From the NCBI GenBank assembly GCA_965153455.1, contig OZ234499.1, positions 1-64,000 on the forward strand: DNA of 64,000 bases. The letters run 5' to 3'. The position numbers and the translations under genes were made by a program. The notes beneath the pieces were generated by a model. The model made no database searches. It saw only the letters and a list, made by a program, of their open reading frames with translations, and was not told the DNA's origin. This document shows, piece after piece, positions 48,905 to 61,951 of this stretch. How positions within the stretch are numbered: the stretch's first letter is position 1; each line of letters starts with the position of its first letter. Source of the DNA: Sphagnum compactum (taxonomy: Eukaryota > Bryophyta > Sphagnopsida > Sphagnales).

Positions 48905-49900
48905 TGTGCAAGTGCAAGAAGTTTTCTTTTATTTTGGGCATGGGAGGGTGAAGATTGTTTGGGGAGTTGAAGACAAATTTTGTGTAGTTCAGAGGGGATT
49001 GGGTTTTGACAATTGTGGCCTTGATCTCTATGGAGTCCTTCTGGCTGCATTTGGATTGTGGAAAGAAGTCTTGGGACATACGACACTCATTGTGTGGATG
49101 ACAGTAGTGTTCCATTTAGATGTTTAGTATATGAAGTTACTGAATATAGCAGGTTCCTAAAGTAGAGGAGGTTGAATTTTAGGGGCATTTGTTAACCACC
49201 TGAGTGTTGGAATCAAAATTGGTGGCCTTGATTGTGTCACTGCTGTGCAAAAGGGGAGAAATTCTTGGCAGAACCCTCTCTTGTCGAAGGGGAATTTCTG
49301 ATCAAGCAGTGACCTTGCTTGAGCACTAGCCTTGTCTGATTGGGTGAAAATATTTGTTTTCTGTCTTTAGCATTCACCTCACCAGTAGGACCTTCCTGAT
49401 TTCTAACAAACAGTGATGAGTTTGGGACCAAGTCATCCCCACCTCTTGAAGAGGCCTCTTGCTTTCACACTCAAAATAAACCTCACCAGTGCACTGTTTG
49501 CTCTCATCTGCATGTTCATCATAAACATTTCAACAAGGCTCTGATTGTTTCTTCTCAACAGAATCATGCACACAGTCCATATGATGATAATATCCCCAAG
49601 CCTGAACCACCAGAGTACAATCTGGACCACTAACTCATTAGAGAAACCGAATGCCAAATGAAAGAATGGATTGATAAAAGATACATAGAAGACCTACATA
49701 CAACCCAGTTCCCTTGAGAGCAGAGTGGGATACTCCACATTGAGATCAGAAAGTAAAACCAGAGACTGGTCAACTACTCTGCTTGATGACCATGGCAGAT
49801 GCAGTTGCTGGGTTCAGAGACATGCCCCATTACAGACCTCCTTTGAACCCTCCTTACCCTAGTCCTGCAAGCTGCAGCTGGCCTCTCTTGGTTCAGAATT
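47129..49900. other. Intergenic, with a TG/GA microsatellite at 48866-48904
   Basis: The first 160 bases are the PPR 3' flank. A (TG)7(GA)13-like tract lies at 48866-48904. The minus-strand frame at 47872-48063 is acidic to neutral and unrecognised. No other gene is supported. Confidence 0.5.
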
Positions 49901-50982
49901 CTACAGCCCACTCCTTCCCCACACCACGAGTGACAATGAGAATGAGAACACTGCCATCAAACCACCCCATGCAACACCAGTGAGATCAAACGGCTCTGTT
50001 GCTGCCAGTGCAGGTGCGGCAATGGCCATCATGGAGGTTGAAGCAGCTGCAAACATGGCGCACCTCTTAGTAATCTCAGCACCAGAGTTGCGAGCTGAGC
50101 ACCTCACTGGCCCCATCTGCAATTCATTCACAATTGACACAAATCACTCATCACATTTTGACTGTAAGAAAATATTATGAGCACCATTCATTATCACACA
50201 ACAGAATTGACTAGCCCTGAGATCACCTACATTTTATGCATTATTTTAATTGATGGCCAGTACTCAAAAACCAACATCATAGTGCATATCAATCTTCATG
50301 TTGCTTCATGATATGCAAGAGAAACCCAAATTAATACTTGGGGTCCTCATCATTAATTAAGATAAGGAAACAGGTAAAATATATAAATGCTTAACATCCC
50401 ATCTTACACCCTAAATGTCACACCCAATGTGCATCCTCTGAAGCACCTCAAATTTCACTTGAGCTTTTGGAAAATGGTACACATGTTACAGATACGAGTC
50501 CTGTGTACCAAGCCACCAAATGCACGCTGTTCTCAATCAGGAGCACAAATCTACATGAACGAAACCCTAGAGAACTCAACTGATAATGATCCCACAAGAA
50601 ACCAATTCAGTTCCAATGTCGTGTGAAGAGCATACCTGGATGGCGACGGCAGCAGCGCGAATGTGAGAGACATCAAATTTGGAGTGCAAAATTTCCATTG
50701 ACGATGAACTATTACCTAAAGAGATTGAAAAGACTACTGTGCACTTCCAATATTACCAAGCGGTGTTCTCAATCTCAAAATTTGCAACTAAGAAACCGAC
50801 CAAACCCCACAAAACTCAACCAAGCAGCTCACCACACCCCAATTCAGTTCCACTGCTGCGTGTATGAAAGAGCATACCTGGACGGATACGGGGGCCACGC
50901 GGACAGGGGCGGCGAGGCGCGTCCCTGCCAAGGAGGCGCAAGCGCCGACGACTGGAGAAGCTGCAGTCACGAGACCGGCCAT
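49901..50982 (-). CDS. petN: Nuclear-encoded cytochrome b6f subunit PetN with plastid transit peptide
   Basis: PetN is a 29-residue single-helix subunit of the cytochrome b6f complex in thylakoids. Exons 50982-50878 and 50116-49901 (minus) give 106 codons plus TAG. The last 27 residues, starting [10 protein letters not shown] and ending [13 protein letters not shown], match the very conserved plastid PetN. Before them lies an Ala/Val/Arg-rich, acid-poor transit peptide starting MAGLVTAAS, with the intron (761 bp, donor GTATGC, acceptor TTGCAG) inside it, then a hydrophobic Ala-rich segment ending in APALA, like a thylakoid processing site. The start ATG sits in a good context (GCCATGGCC). The intron and presequence rule out a simple plastid-DNA insertion. 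No disabling change was seen. Confidence 0.88.
50563..50882 (-). repeat. Duplicated exon-1 donor region in the petN gene
   Basis: About 80 bases at 50563-50640 are repeated at 50803-50882, including CCAATTCAGTTCCA and the splice donor (GCATACC on the plus strand). The second copy is the donor of exon 1; the first lies in the intron and keeps an in-frame Ala-rich stretch ending in Ile-Gln before its own GTATGC donor. It may be a relic or alternative exon. Confidence 0.7.
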
Positions 50983-53900
50983 GGCTTCGCTGATGTACTT
51001 GCTTGTTCCAGGAATTTGAGCGGCAAGTGATTTGCACAAATTATCAGCTCGCAGTTACACAGTCGAGATCAGGAGCTCAAGCGATACAACACTAGAAACG
51101 CATTCACTCCACTAAGTTTTTGATCGAGCGAGGCGTTGATTGTGAGGTTGAAATTTGCGCTTCCAAGGCTACGAATCAGAGGCTTGCTGTTGTCGACGAT
51201 CAGATAAGGTGGGCTTTTCCGTTTCATCCATCCATCTTCAACACTTGTTAGTTTTCCATCTGCCAAGCTTCTACTTGTTGGTGACCTTTAAGGTAACTAA
51301 CTACCCTAGAGTACCTTGGCCACTTCCACACATGTTTGTGAAATAATTAATTAATTTTGAGGATTCCATTTTGACAAATGACATATTCTCAAATATATTC
51401 CATCAGACTCTTGAATTTCCTTCCGAAAATTTGTTTCAGAATTTTTTGGGTGAAAATTTCAACATTTCTGAAAATAATATAATTGGTGTCGAACTGGGCC
51501 AGGTACTTGGGTATTTGACCACAAGAATGGACGATTCTCAGAACAACACAGTAAGTGTAGGGTAACACCTCAGGAGGAGAAGTAACCCTAAAACCCCACT
51601 TGAAGTGGACCCAAAGGGCCACTTCTAGAACTCCCCTGCTCTGAAGGAGTTATCGAGCATTAAAAACAATGCAACTTTAAGAAATTTTTTTTAAAAAATA
51701 ATCATGATACCCGGCAGGTATCATTGGAAAATATGTTCACTTCTTACACATGACCTGTTATGGGTGTGTGAGCGTACCTCCAAATACACTAGAAATTTTT
51801 GCAGAGGTTTGTAAGTTGTTGGAAGTGCAAGGTTGTTTTGTGTGATGGAGTTGGAAAACTCTCTTGTGAAGTTGTGACTATTTTAATGTATTAAATTGCA
51901 TTTGGTAACGACTTGGTAACAATGAGATTGCATGAGAATAAGGATTAAGTTTTTATTGTTATGAAGAGTGTGTTTTTTTTTGGGGGGGTTAGATTGTCTG
52001 ATAGTTAAAGAGAGTTCATGATTATATATTCTGGTTTACATTAGTCCCAAAGTTTCCACAAATAAATTGGATTTTGGATAAATGAGGACTATTCCATTTG
52101 GAAATGTCAAATACAATTGACAAGTTGATTGAAAAAAAATCAATATTGTGGTTTCTTATGATCTTTTGTCTACAATGATTGGTTGGTTGGTTGGACTAAC
52201 TAAGATTTTACTATTACGACACAACGACCTTTTACAAAAGGCACAAAGTGTGCAAATTTCTAAGAGAGATTATGTGGAAAATACATTATAATTATACATT
52301 ACAAACAGACAACTCATTTTTAGAAGGATAGGTAGCATACTTATATGGAGGTATCACAATACTCACCCGAGCTAATTAAATTCATGGGTAATAATCAGGA
52401 AAAAATTGCATTTTTTTTTTCCCAAACCAATATACATTTAATTAATGAAAAGGGAAATATTATCCATGTATTAAAATTTGACATTTATTTGAAATCTTGT
52501 TTCATTCAAGTTGCAACTCTAGTTTGAAATGTTGAATGATATACTGGACGGACACAAAGAATATCCAAATAAATATAAATAAATAATATAAATAAAGACA
52601 ATATGAACTTATTACACAATTGAATCCCTTCAACTCTACCTCCTAACCTTTAAATATAAATCTTCATATAAATCTCTTGCAAGATTTAGCCAAATCTAGC
52701 TACCAAACCAAATATGAAGCACAATTTTTTTTTATCATCTTTCTATAATTCTAGCTATGAACTGAAAACCAGAAATAAAAATACATATTTAGACCTCCCT
52801 AACAAAGATTTCCTGAAAATTTATTAAATGTCAAAATTAGGAAGATATCATTTAGGATAGTAAGAACAACATTGGTGATAGTTTTTTTTTATCAATTTAA
52901 AAGTTTTATCAACTTTGAGCAGATCAATTTAACAGGGTTAAACTATAGATCATAATCCCTTCCTCTCTCATCCCCCCTCCCAAACCTCTCTCTTCTTTCC
53001 CTTATGTTCCCATATGGTTCACAAAAGTTCATAATTATTTATTCATAAAATCAAAATTATTTTGTGCTTTTTCATGTCCATGACTCCATGTAAGTGGGTA
53101 GGGGAATGGGGGTTAGGTAATTAATTAGGCTTCAAAGAGATAGGTTATTTATTATTTTATTACTTTTATTTTAATATAGTTAACATGGAAATGAAAAGGC
53201 AGATGTTACATGGCCACTGTTTAGTATTTTCATTCAATAAAAAATATTGTGAGTAAGTTTTCCTAATTGAAAATATATTTAAATTGAAAATTTGTAAGTT
53301 AAATGAGGTAAAAAATTAGACTTTTACATGTGATTGCAATTACAATGAATCAAATTTTTAAATCACTGAAATTGTTAATTACCATTAAAGACTACAGTAA
53401 ATGTAATTTATTAAATTACATTACCATAAGTAGATTGCTGGAATAAAATGACCATAAATAAATTGTGATTATTTATTTATCATTATTTCCATAAATAATT
53501 TAGAAATTCTTTGAAAAATAAAGTATTGTAAGTAACCACAGTAAAGAAATCTGTTTTTCATATTTGCTTTCTTTTTCTGCGTGCAGGCCCCAATGAGGCT
53601 CCAAATGCAGGATACGCAAAACAAGTCAAAAAAAAGAAGAAAGAAAGGGAGTTGGTTTCTCTGGTTTTGTCTTAGCAGATTTGACACTAATTACATTATT
53701 TGTAGAAATGTTGATTTTTCTTTTAAACTTATTTCAAAGAACAAAATTGTGTAAAGGAAACTAGAGAATATTTTGGAATTTTTAGGAATTTGTTTTTGAC
53801 ATGGAACCTTTAAAATTAATTAATTATTCAACAGACATGTGTTGAAGCTGCCCCTGTACTATGGTATTTTCATAGTTAATTTCTTTTTTTTGGGCAACCC

Positions 53901-56900
53901 CTATATCTATGAAGATGTCACTAGGTCACAATGAGTCAAGCAAGAGGTAATTAGGGAAAAGGAAAACCCACAGTAGGCAAGTTGATTGTCATGGAAGGCA
54001 ATGAGACATGGGTTTTATTATTTTTAATTAAAATATTTAAAATAAAAATAAAGTGAATTTAATACTTTTTTTATAATTTTTTTTCTAATGCTGACCCCAA
54101 GATCCTGAGGGTCCAAATCCCTTTGGCCAATTCACATGTCACCTCCATTGGTGCCACAGTGCAAAAGTTCACCACCACAAAAAAAACTAATCCACTCAAT
54201 CATCTTATATAGTTTATTTATTGTTGCAATTTCCCAAATTTACAACATCGACTTTGAGAATCTGAGATGTAATATTTTGAATTCTTGAATTTTGTCTTCA
54301 CTTTAAAGTTGGCATTCAGATTGCAGTGATGAATCTTGATTGTTGATTAACAAAATCTCAGATAATCTTGTTTGTCTGAAGTTACAGAACATCATCTTTA
54401 ACATAAGCAGGTCTCTGCCTAGCTCCGACGTTGTGCCACTGTCGTCTATTGATACCCTCAACCTTGAGCCTTAACCTGCACCAAGAATTGGACACATGCT
54501 TGCTTTCATTCATTCATTCAAACTTCCTGTTTGGATCTTGGGTTGGTTTCATAGTTTTGTTGTAATCTACATTTGTGCAAAAAAATGAGAATTAAACACA
54601 AAAGAATTGACATACGCTTTTTCCTTGAGGTATTATTTTATCTTCATATATAGATCTTCATATGCTTATTATGCCCACGTATATGTGTTAACATATCCAA
54701 AAACTTCGATCTCCTCGCGATACTTTCATTATTAGGTCAGCTACACCTTCTACATGCCTACAACAATTGACATGGTATCCTCTCAAACGATACAAGTTTT
54801 GGATAATAATATACAACGCACTAGAACTTCCTTGTTGATGATCTTGACGATCTTTTACTATAGTTGATTAACATATTGATCAATTGATTACGATAAATCG
54901 AACCAGGTTTTCAAAAAAGAATTCTGCATTATTTCGACGTTTTGAAATGAATTAAAGATACGAGATACATAGACATAGCATGAGTCAGATGAAAAAAAAG
55001 TTCATGTCTAGTTTTTTTGAAGGAATATTTTTTTTCGATAACTTATCTTAATAACCAAAAAAACCAAATTTGAATGATCTTGTATTGCAGGCCAAATTAG
55101 TTAAAGGTACCTAAATTGAAATGGGTTATATTTGATGGGAAGGAAAACAATACTAAATTGTAGATGTGGACTTAACATCATGTTATACTATGTTTTTTTT
55201 AGTTTTTTTTCCCTTAAAAAACCAGAAGCTTTGAATAAACACAGAACAATTAATGAATTGGGTTTGCCCAAGCAAGGATAACCAAACACAAGAATTTAAA
55301 TCAAAGGACAAAAGCGTGATTAGATTATTAACTTTTCACATTTTGAAATGTTCACATCTTGCACTAGTTAAAATTCATGTAATTATAATAATTATCAAAC
55401 CATAAATATTCTAATTATTTTTTATGCTTTTGGTCAAAAGTATTGAAAGAAAGTTTTACAAATATCATTATATTTGTGATTGGTCAAAAAATCCATGTGA
55501 AAGCTTGAATACTTCAATATGAAATAAACTATTAAAAAAGTAATTAAAAAAATAAAATAAAATCTTGTATTGAATTTTTTTAATGCCTTTTATTCTTACA
55601 TTTTCATTTGATGGTGATTTTTTTTTAATTTTAATTTTGACATTACTACGAAATATTTTTTGAGTACATATTTTTCATTTTATTTGTGTGACAAGCACAA
55701 TGTCATCATTTCAAAAGTCCATTACGAGTTCATTTTTTCTTAAAATTCATTCATATTTTTAATTATTATTTTCACTAAATTTATGACAACATGGATAATT
55801 TAAAAGGTGATAATGTTAGTGTTGAATAATTTAAGTTCATTTACAATTTTAAAAAATTGTGAGTATGATAGTCCAAATAGTTCCCATAACTATGTTTTCA
55901 CCTCATAGGGCAATTGCATTGAGGAAAATGTTACACCTCATGTAAAGGGTCAATAGGACCAAGAAGATTAATCATCTAGATATGTCAATCCACTATTGTA
56001 AATACAGTAAATTGAACCCATGAAATCAAAATGGTTTTCAAATTCCATGAATGTTAACTTATTGTGCCTTCTATGCTCCCAAACTCAACATACTTGCAAC
56101 AAGGCTATCACCCATGAGAACACTTGACTCATAATCACTTTTGACCTGTCTTTTCATGGATGGGTTTCACATATTTCAGTGCAACTCCAATAGCATATAC
56201 ATTGAGCAGCCTCACCAAGGTGACAAGGTGTATGAGTGTACCCTTTCACATGTTGCAATTACTGTGCCTTCTAACCTTGTTGAAATGAACTTTTACAAAT
56301 CATCATCATAAACAATTGAACAAAATTGTGGTTGATTGTTTGCTCTAATATCACTAAAGATATTCCTTTGGATTGTTTGATTACATTTGACATTTTTTTT
56401 GCATCTTCTATTTTATTATAACTATGAATAGGCAACCAAAACCAATTATATCCAATAAGAATACACAATCTATGAAGACACATTGAACAAAATTGATAAA
56501 AAAAAATGGAAGTCAAAACTTCATGAAGCAACACAATTGCGTCAAAATTGATTTCCACCCTAAGAATACCAAGGGTATAGGAGCTCAAAGGAACAACAAC
56601 CTTGAAAATATTTGATTGAAAAACAACAATGTAACTCAAAGAAAGATCAATTGAACATTTGAAATGTATATAAATTGCAAGTTTGAATGACTTAGGGTCA
56701 CAATGCCTTGTAAGCTACATATATATTGTTAAACTTGTATATCCCAAAATTCATTGTTGAAAAACTCATCTTTTACCTCCACAAAATATCCAAACTTGAA
56801 GATAGTGATCCAAGTTTCCTTGCCCTAAAGGTCAAATGTTGAATGCACTTTCCCCAAGGGGGATATCATGCACAAATTGATTCAAGGGAAAAGCCATATT

Positions 56901-59900
56901 TTGCAATATAATGTTAACTTTAGGATTTGCAAGGTTGACATGCCCTAGCTTCTTTAGTGAAACCCTCTCAAATCAAGTTTCATTATTTCCCTTGGCCTGC
57001 CTTAAATCTTTCATTACCCTCTTTTTGGTTTTAGCAAAGGCCACCTTCCTCCTCACCTTATTAGAGAGCTCCACCTCCTTCCAATAATGTTCATGCATGT
57101 TTTCAAAATTTTCATTGATTTTTTTAATTCTTTTTGCATGTTTAAAATTTCTTAATTCAATTGTTCCTTTTGTTGCTCCATATGTTATTTTGGTTATTCC
57201 TTATGATGTCATCATTCACACAATGTGTTTTCCAAGGTTGCCATTGCTTAAACATGATAAACTTTCTCATTTTTTTTCTCTTAGCAACCACAACAAGAAT
57301 TATTTTTTCCACTACGAAAATCTAGTAAGATAATAATGAAAATGGACATTTTTATTTTTTTTATCTAGTTGTTTTTAGTGCAAAAGGACTAGTTCATTAG
57401 GACACTTTTTGTGGAACCATGTTTAGTCATTTCAAAGAGTCGCATGTTGCACCAGGGAATTTCATAATTATATTTATAATTATATTTTGAAATTTCCAAG
57501 ATTTTTATTTATTTATATTATTATTTAATTCTTTTTAGGGAATTTGGTTCCAAAAACTTTAAAACATTCGTGAGAAATTTGACCATGTGGCATTTGACAA
57601 TTGTAGTCATGTCTCATTCATTGTCATAGCCACATGTAATTTCTAATTTCTTTAAAAACTATTCACACATACACAATTGCACACACACATGTTTACATGT
57701 CCCATTGCCCAAGTTTGAAGCCACAATCTCATGAAAAAAATGTCATCATTTCAACCATCAAGTCGCATAAGTTCTTGTGAACATGATGTGGCAAAAGTTT
57801 ATATTCAACATGTTCAACTTGTTGGAAATCCTCACTTTGACACACCTTTTTTTTATCATAATTTATTCAAAATGAAACAAATAAATGCAAGATCTTGAAG
57901 TTTATTCAAAGGTCCATTCAGAAAAAATAAATATAAATTTAAAAACTCACATCAAGGTGTTAAAAAATGTTATTGAAGATACTATATTTCAAAAAAATCA
58001 ATTATTATTTTTACATTATTAAATTCGAGACCTTCATTAAAATTTTGACAAGGGTATTTCGATTATATAACATGCTTTTTATTTTATGAATAGGAAAAAA
58101 ATTGCAATGAAAAATTCCAAACTCACCCAAAAACAATGAGAACATTAAAAAAAATTACTTAAAATTTTGAAACTATTAAAACATAATACATAACATTTAA
58201 AAACTTTACAATAATTATTGGTGATGTAACATTATGATCATCCATTTAAAAATTCACTTATTTAATTTTAATTTAGAATAATAACTTTTTTATTCCTCTC
58301 CTCAATGGGAATATTTAAACATAGAAATAACATCTATATTTTTCTAATATTAAGTGATTTAGAATATTTGTGAAAGTTTTGGTCACTTGTCATATCTTTG
58401 TGGCAATAACAAATGTAAAAACATTTTCTCACAAGAATGTTTTAAGTTTATTTATATGCAAACCAACATAGACCTCCAACTTGTTAATTTCTAATCAATC
58501 AAAATTTTACATTGAAAATAAAACAACTTATAAAAAGTGATCATAAATATATTCTTTTGATTTTTAAAAAATCTATAGCTTCAAGAGGCCTATGTAATGT
58601 TGTAATAATAATTTTTGTTTTCTCCTAATTACCTTACTTCTCTTTTATTAACTACCTCACTCCTTTCACCTACCCACCTACACAAACATGAAAAAACATG
58701 TTTTTGTGTGCATGTTATGTGGTAAAATCAAATTTAAAATGAGATATAATATTGAACTATTGGGAACCATACAAAGGAAATAAAAAGTGGGGAGGGGGGG
58801 TTTTTGTTCACTTTGAAACCTTCTTCAAATATTACATTCATGATCATAAAATTAAAATTTAGATTTTAATTTGACTATTAAAATACATTTCATATTGTTT
58901 TGTAATGATTATAAAATTTATATCTGTAAAAATCATTACAACTAATTCACATGTAAAACTATTTTAAATATTGCAATACATTCTTTGCCATTGTAGATGT
59001 TTAGAAATAAAAATTTATGATTTATCTAATAATTTATTCCTTTTTTTATAATGTGTAAATCATGGGTATAAATACTAAAAGTAGGAGTTAATGCAAGTTG
59101 CATCATAATAATTTGATATTTTAAAAACTTAGGAATGATATTTAATTATTATTATTTGAATTAACACTATATAATAAGTTTATTAAACCAAAATTTAGTA
59201 TGTAGCCTAAATGACAATCATCTATAGGAAGGTGGGGGAAAAATGACAATCATAAGTACAAATATTTAGCAAAATCTAGCTATAAATTATATATGAAATA
59301 AAAATATTTAATCAATTATATATTTATGGGTACACATTGAAAACCATTTTTTCTTATATTTGTAAATGATTTGGGTTGTTTTGGGTTAAAATATCATTTT
59401 GAAAATTCATCCACTTCCCTCTTAACCCAAATATCTTCTTTTTTAATTTAACCCCAATCTTTCTCTAAATATGAGTCCTCATTTTGCTTATGATCATTAT
59501 ATCAAACAATATTTCTACTGGCCTTAATCCTCAATTCAAGAGACGCCAACTAAACCATTTAGAATGCATTTGAGATGCATATAATATATCTTAATGGGTG
59601 CAAAGTGTGTTATATTGATTAAAAAAAAAACTTTTTATGCATGATTGCATCCACATATGTAATGACATTGATAGTGCACAAAACATGAAGAAAGTCACTC
59701 AATCATTTTTGAGGTTTGAGAATGAAGATTTCTGTCATATTTTTTAATTTTCAAAAAATAATAATATTATAATTTTTTATTAGTAAAAAACTAATGAATC
59801 TCATGACATCAATTTCATTTGTCTCCAAGAAATAATGCAAAGTTATTATCCTAGTGCAAAGTTTTCCTATTAGTTAAATTATACTAAAATCAAACATTTC

Positions 59901-60300
59901 AGTTAAATGGGGGAATGGTTGCAAGGGACAAAATTTCTTGTTGTTAATTTCTTTTGCAAACATTTTGTTCAAATCCCAACTATGCATCACATCTCCTTGT
60001 AATTCACTAATCTAACCACTAAGACCAAGTTGTCTTTATATGTTTCCATCATCTCAATTGTTATGAACGCTTTCCGTTTTTCCACACTCATCGACCTAGT
60101 GGGTGTAGGCCTAAGTTTTCTAGCAAACTAGTTAGGTTTGATGCAAACTAGGCAATTCTTATAAGTATTGAAAAAACTCCATACTTACAATGAAAGGTAG
60201 CCAAAAGAGAATGTAACTAAGTAACATCTAAACCCCCAAGGTTAGTAGCCTACTTGAAAATTAAATTGGACAGGAAGGCACAAAAGAACCCAATTAAAAA
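50983..60300. other. AT-rich gene-free region
   Basis: From about 51.3 kb the sequence becomes AT-rich with long A and T runs and few open frames. The longest, 56271-56639 (minus, 122 codons), and flanking minus-strand sequence to 57100 read like a decayed protein with many stops but no family I know. No RNA gene or terminal repeats were found by eye. Confidence 0.5.
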
Positions 60301-60397
60301 ATAGAACAAAACAAATCAACAACGAAATTGGACTACAAACACCATAGAACAAAACAAATCAACAACGAAATTGGACTACAAACACCATAGAACAAAA
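60301..60397 (+). repeat. Tandem duplication, 43 bp x 2.2
   Basis: The unit starting ATAGAACAAAACAAATCAAC and ending in ACAAACACC is repeated at 60344 without change and starts a third time at 60387. It is a recent local duplication. Confidence 0.95.
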
Positions 60398-60715
60398 GGA
60401 AAAAAAAAAACTAGTGTGAAATAGTGATTGTTAATCACTAGTCTAGGGACCTTTAACCACAACATGCATGGTAGTGACAAGCCACCAACACTATCCCACT
60501 TACTTTGTTGGTTCCAACAATGGGGTCAATTTCCATTAAGTAACACAAACTTATGTATTGAATTTTTATTGCAATTTCAAAAGGCAAATGGGAAGACAAG
60601 AAAACTCAACAATGACAAAAAAAAGACAAACCAAAAGGAAATGACTCAAAATGAAAAAATAAAAAATAACAAAAACCCTTAAAGAAACAATGTTCATTAA
60701 AACAAAAATATTGAG

Positions 60716-61390
60716 TGTTTCTTGTGTTTTCTTATGTTTGAAATCCAAGTACCTTTCATTTGTCTACAACCAGAAATCCCAACCGAGCGAATCAGTCATG
60801 TATTCTCCACAAGTCACACATAATTGGTATCATAAGAACCGAAAAACCTGCACCCACCTTCTCCAGCATCCTACTACTATCCCACCAGTCCAAAAGACCT
60901 GAAAAGAATTTCTGCCAAGTTTAGACAATGGCAGGATATCAACCAAGAGAGAGCAACAGGATTGACACCAACAAGAGCTATGGCTCCATTGCCATGTGAA
61001 CTCTGGGAGGATTGATATTCAGTTACCCTCTCGGATCTGTGATCCCACCATTGTGCAGGATCCGGAAAGAACTCCCGCCATAGTTTTTCTCTCTGACCTG
61101 TAGGGACTGCATTAAAACTTCCTTTCAATTCATGTAATTTGATCACATGGAAGTCATGATGAGGTACTTCGTCTTGCATAGAATGTGTCCAGTCTTTCGG
61201 TTTCCTTCCGAAGAATATCAGGTCAACATTTTCAGGCAATCAAACCATGAGAAAGGCAAAAACACAAAAAGAGAGAGGAAGAACATAGGAAAGCTTACAA
61301 TTGCCGTGATCTCCGAGTGCCGCCTGTGTTTCTATTCGGTGCGCTCTGCGAAGAAGTGCAGTGCGCTGGTCACGGCTGTATTGCGATACT
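60716..61390 (-). pseudogene. 5' exons of the PPR gene without PPRs (PDF-motif relic)
   Basis: On the minus strand an exon-1-like end (to 61299, reading RIETQAALGDHGN) with the same GTAAGC donor is followed by exon 2 at 61097-61027, exactly 71 bases as in the intact gene and fully open (QREKLWREFFPDPAQWWDHRSER), then exon 3 from 60763 (acceptor GTTGTAG) reading YLDFKHKKTQETL. Homology ends near 60716 before any PPR. The Pro of the PDF triplet is Leu here. The sequence 61240-61098 just upstream of exon 2 is also open and ends VIKLHELKG. It is a truncated copy or a relic of the ancestral PDF gene. Confidence 0.8.
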
Positions 61391-61576
61391 CCGGAAGTGG
61401 CTAGAGAGAGATCGATTTTCTGACTCAAGGGACAGTTGTAACGAGGGGTTGAATCTGCAACTAGGATTCTACCATTGGAGTTTCTCATCAGATTCCACAA
61501 CTCCTGATTTAGTCCCTCCAGTACATTTGTGAGTTCTTCAAGTCCAGAACTAATTTTATTGTTTGTCTTGTTACAT

Positions 61577-61951
61577 CTACAGCAAGGTACATAGGCTCAC
61601 CACCGATTTGCCATGCAGCAGCTGACGATGGATGTTACCCAGCAGGTACCACCACAGCTGAGAGGATCCAAGCCTTCTGTGACTGGCAAATGATTCTGTA
61701 ATGCATGTGTAGCAGCTTAAGTGATCGTAGAAGTGGTCCAGGGCGACAAAAAAGCTGCCAGTCTGAAGTGCACGATTTGTCTGAGGTTTCAGGCACTGCA
61801 GCAAGCAGCCTGCAAGAAGCATCCATCCAGTCCACTGCGCCTGCCCCAAATCCTGTATCTGTGGAGATCCTACGACAAAAATAAGTACTACGTTACCTAC
61901 TTCAGTTTGTTTCTTGTGGAAATTTTTGAACATGGCTATTGGGAGTAGCAA
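61577..61951 (-). pseudogene. Possible OB-fold (OSB-like) remnant
   Basis: A minus-strand frame contains VLIFVVGSPQIQDLG, which resembles the first strand and turn of the SSB-type OB-fold in organellar single-stranded DNA-binding proteins. A TTTTTGTCGTAG acceptor precedes GSPQ. The rest would need frameshifts to align. Its position directly upstream of the PDF-motif exons, the order OB then PDF seen in OSB proteins, is the main support. It could be chance. Confidence 0.3.

Noticed and set aside
48816-49127. Frames of about 98 codons on both strands near 48.9 kb
   Set aside because: They centre on a TG/GA microsatellite and have no family resemblance.
49901-50140. petN as a plastid DNA insertion (NUPT)
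   Set aside because: Flanks are not plastid-like, the N-terminal extension is a transit peptide, and a spliceosomal intron interrupts it.
51300-60300. Search for tRNA, snRNA, LTR pairs or a hidden gene in the AT-rich stretch
   Set aside because: No clover-leaf boxes, paired termini or extended coding sense could be seen by eye; homopolymer runs dominate.
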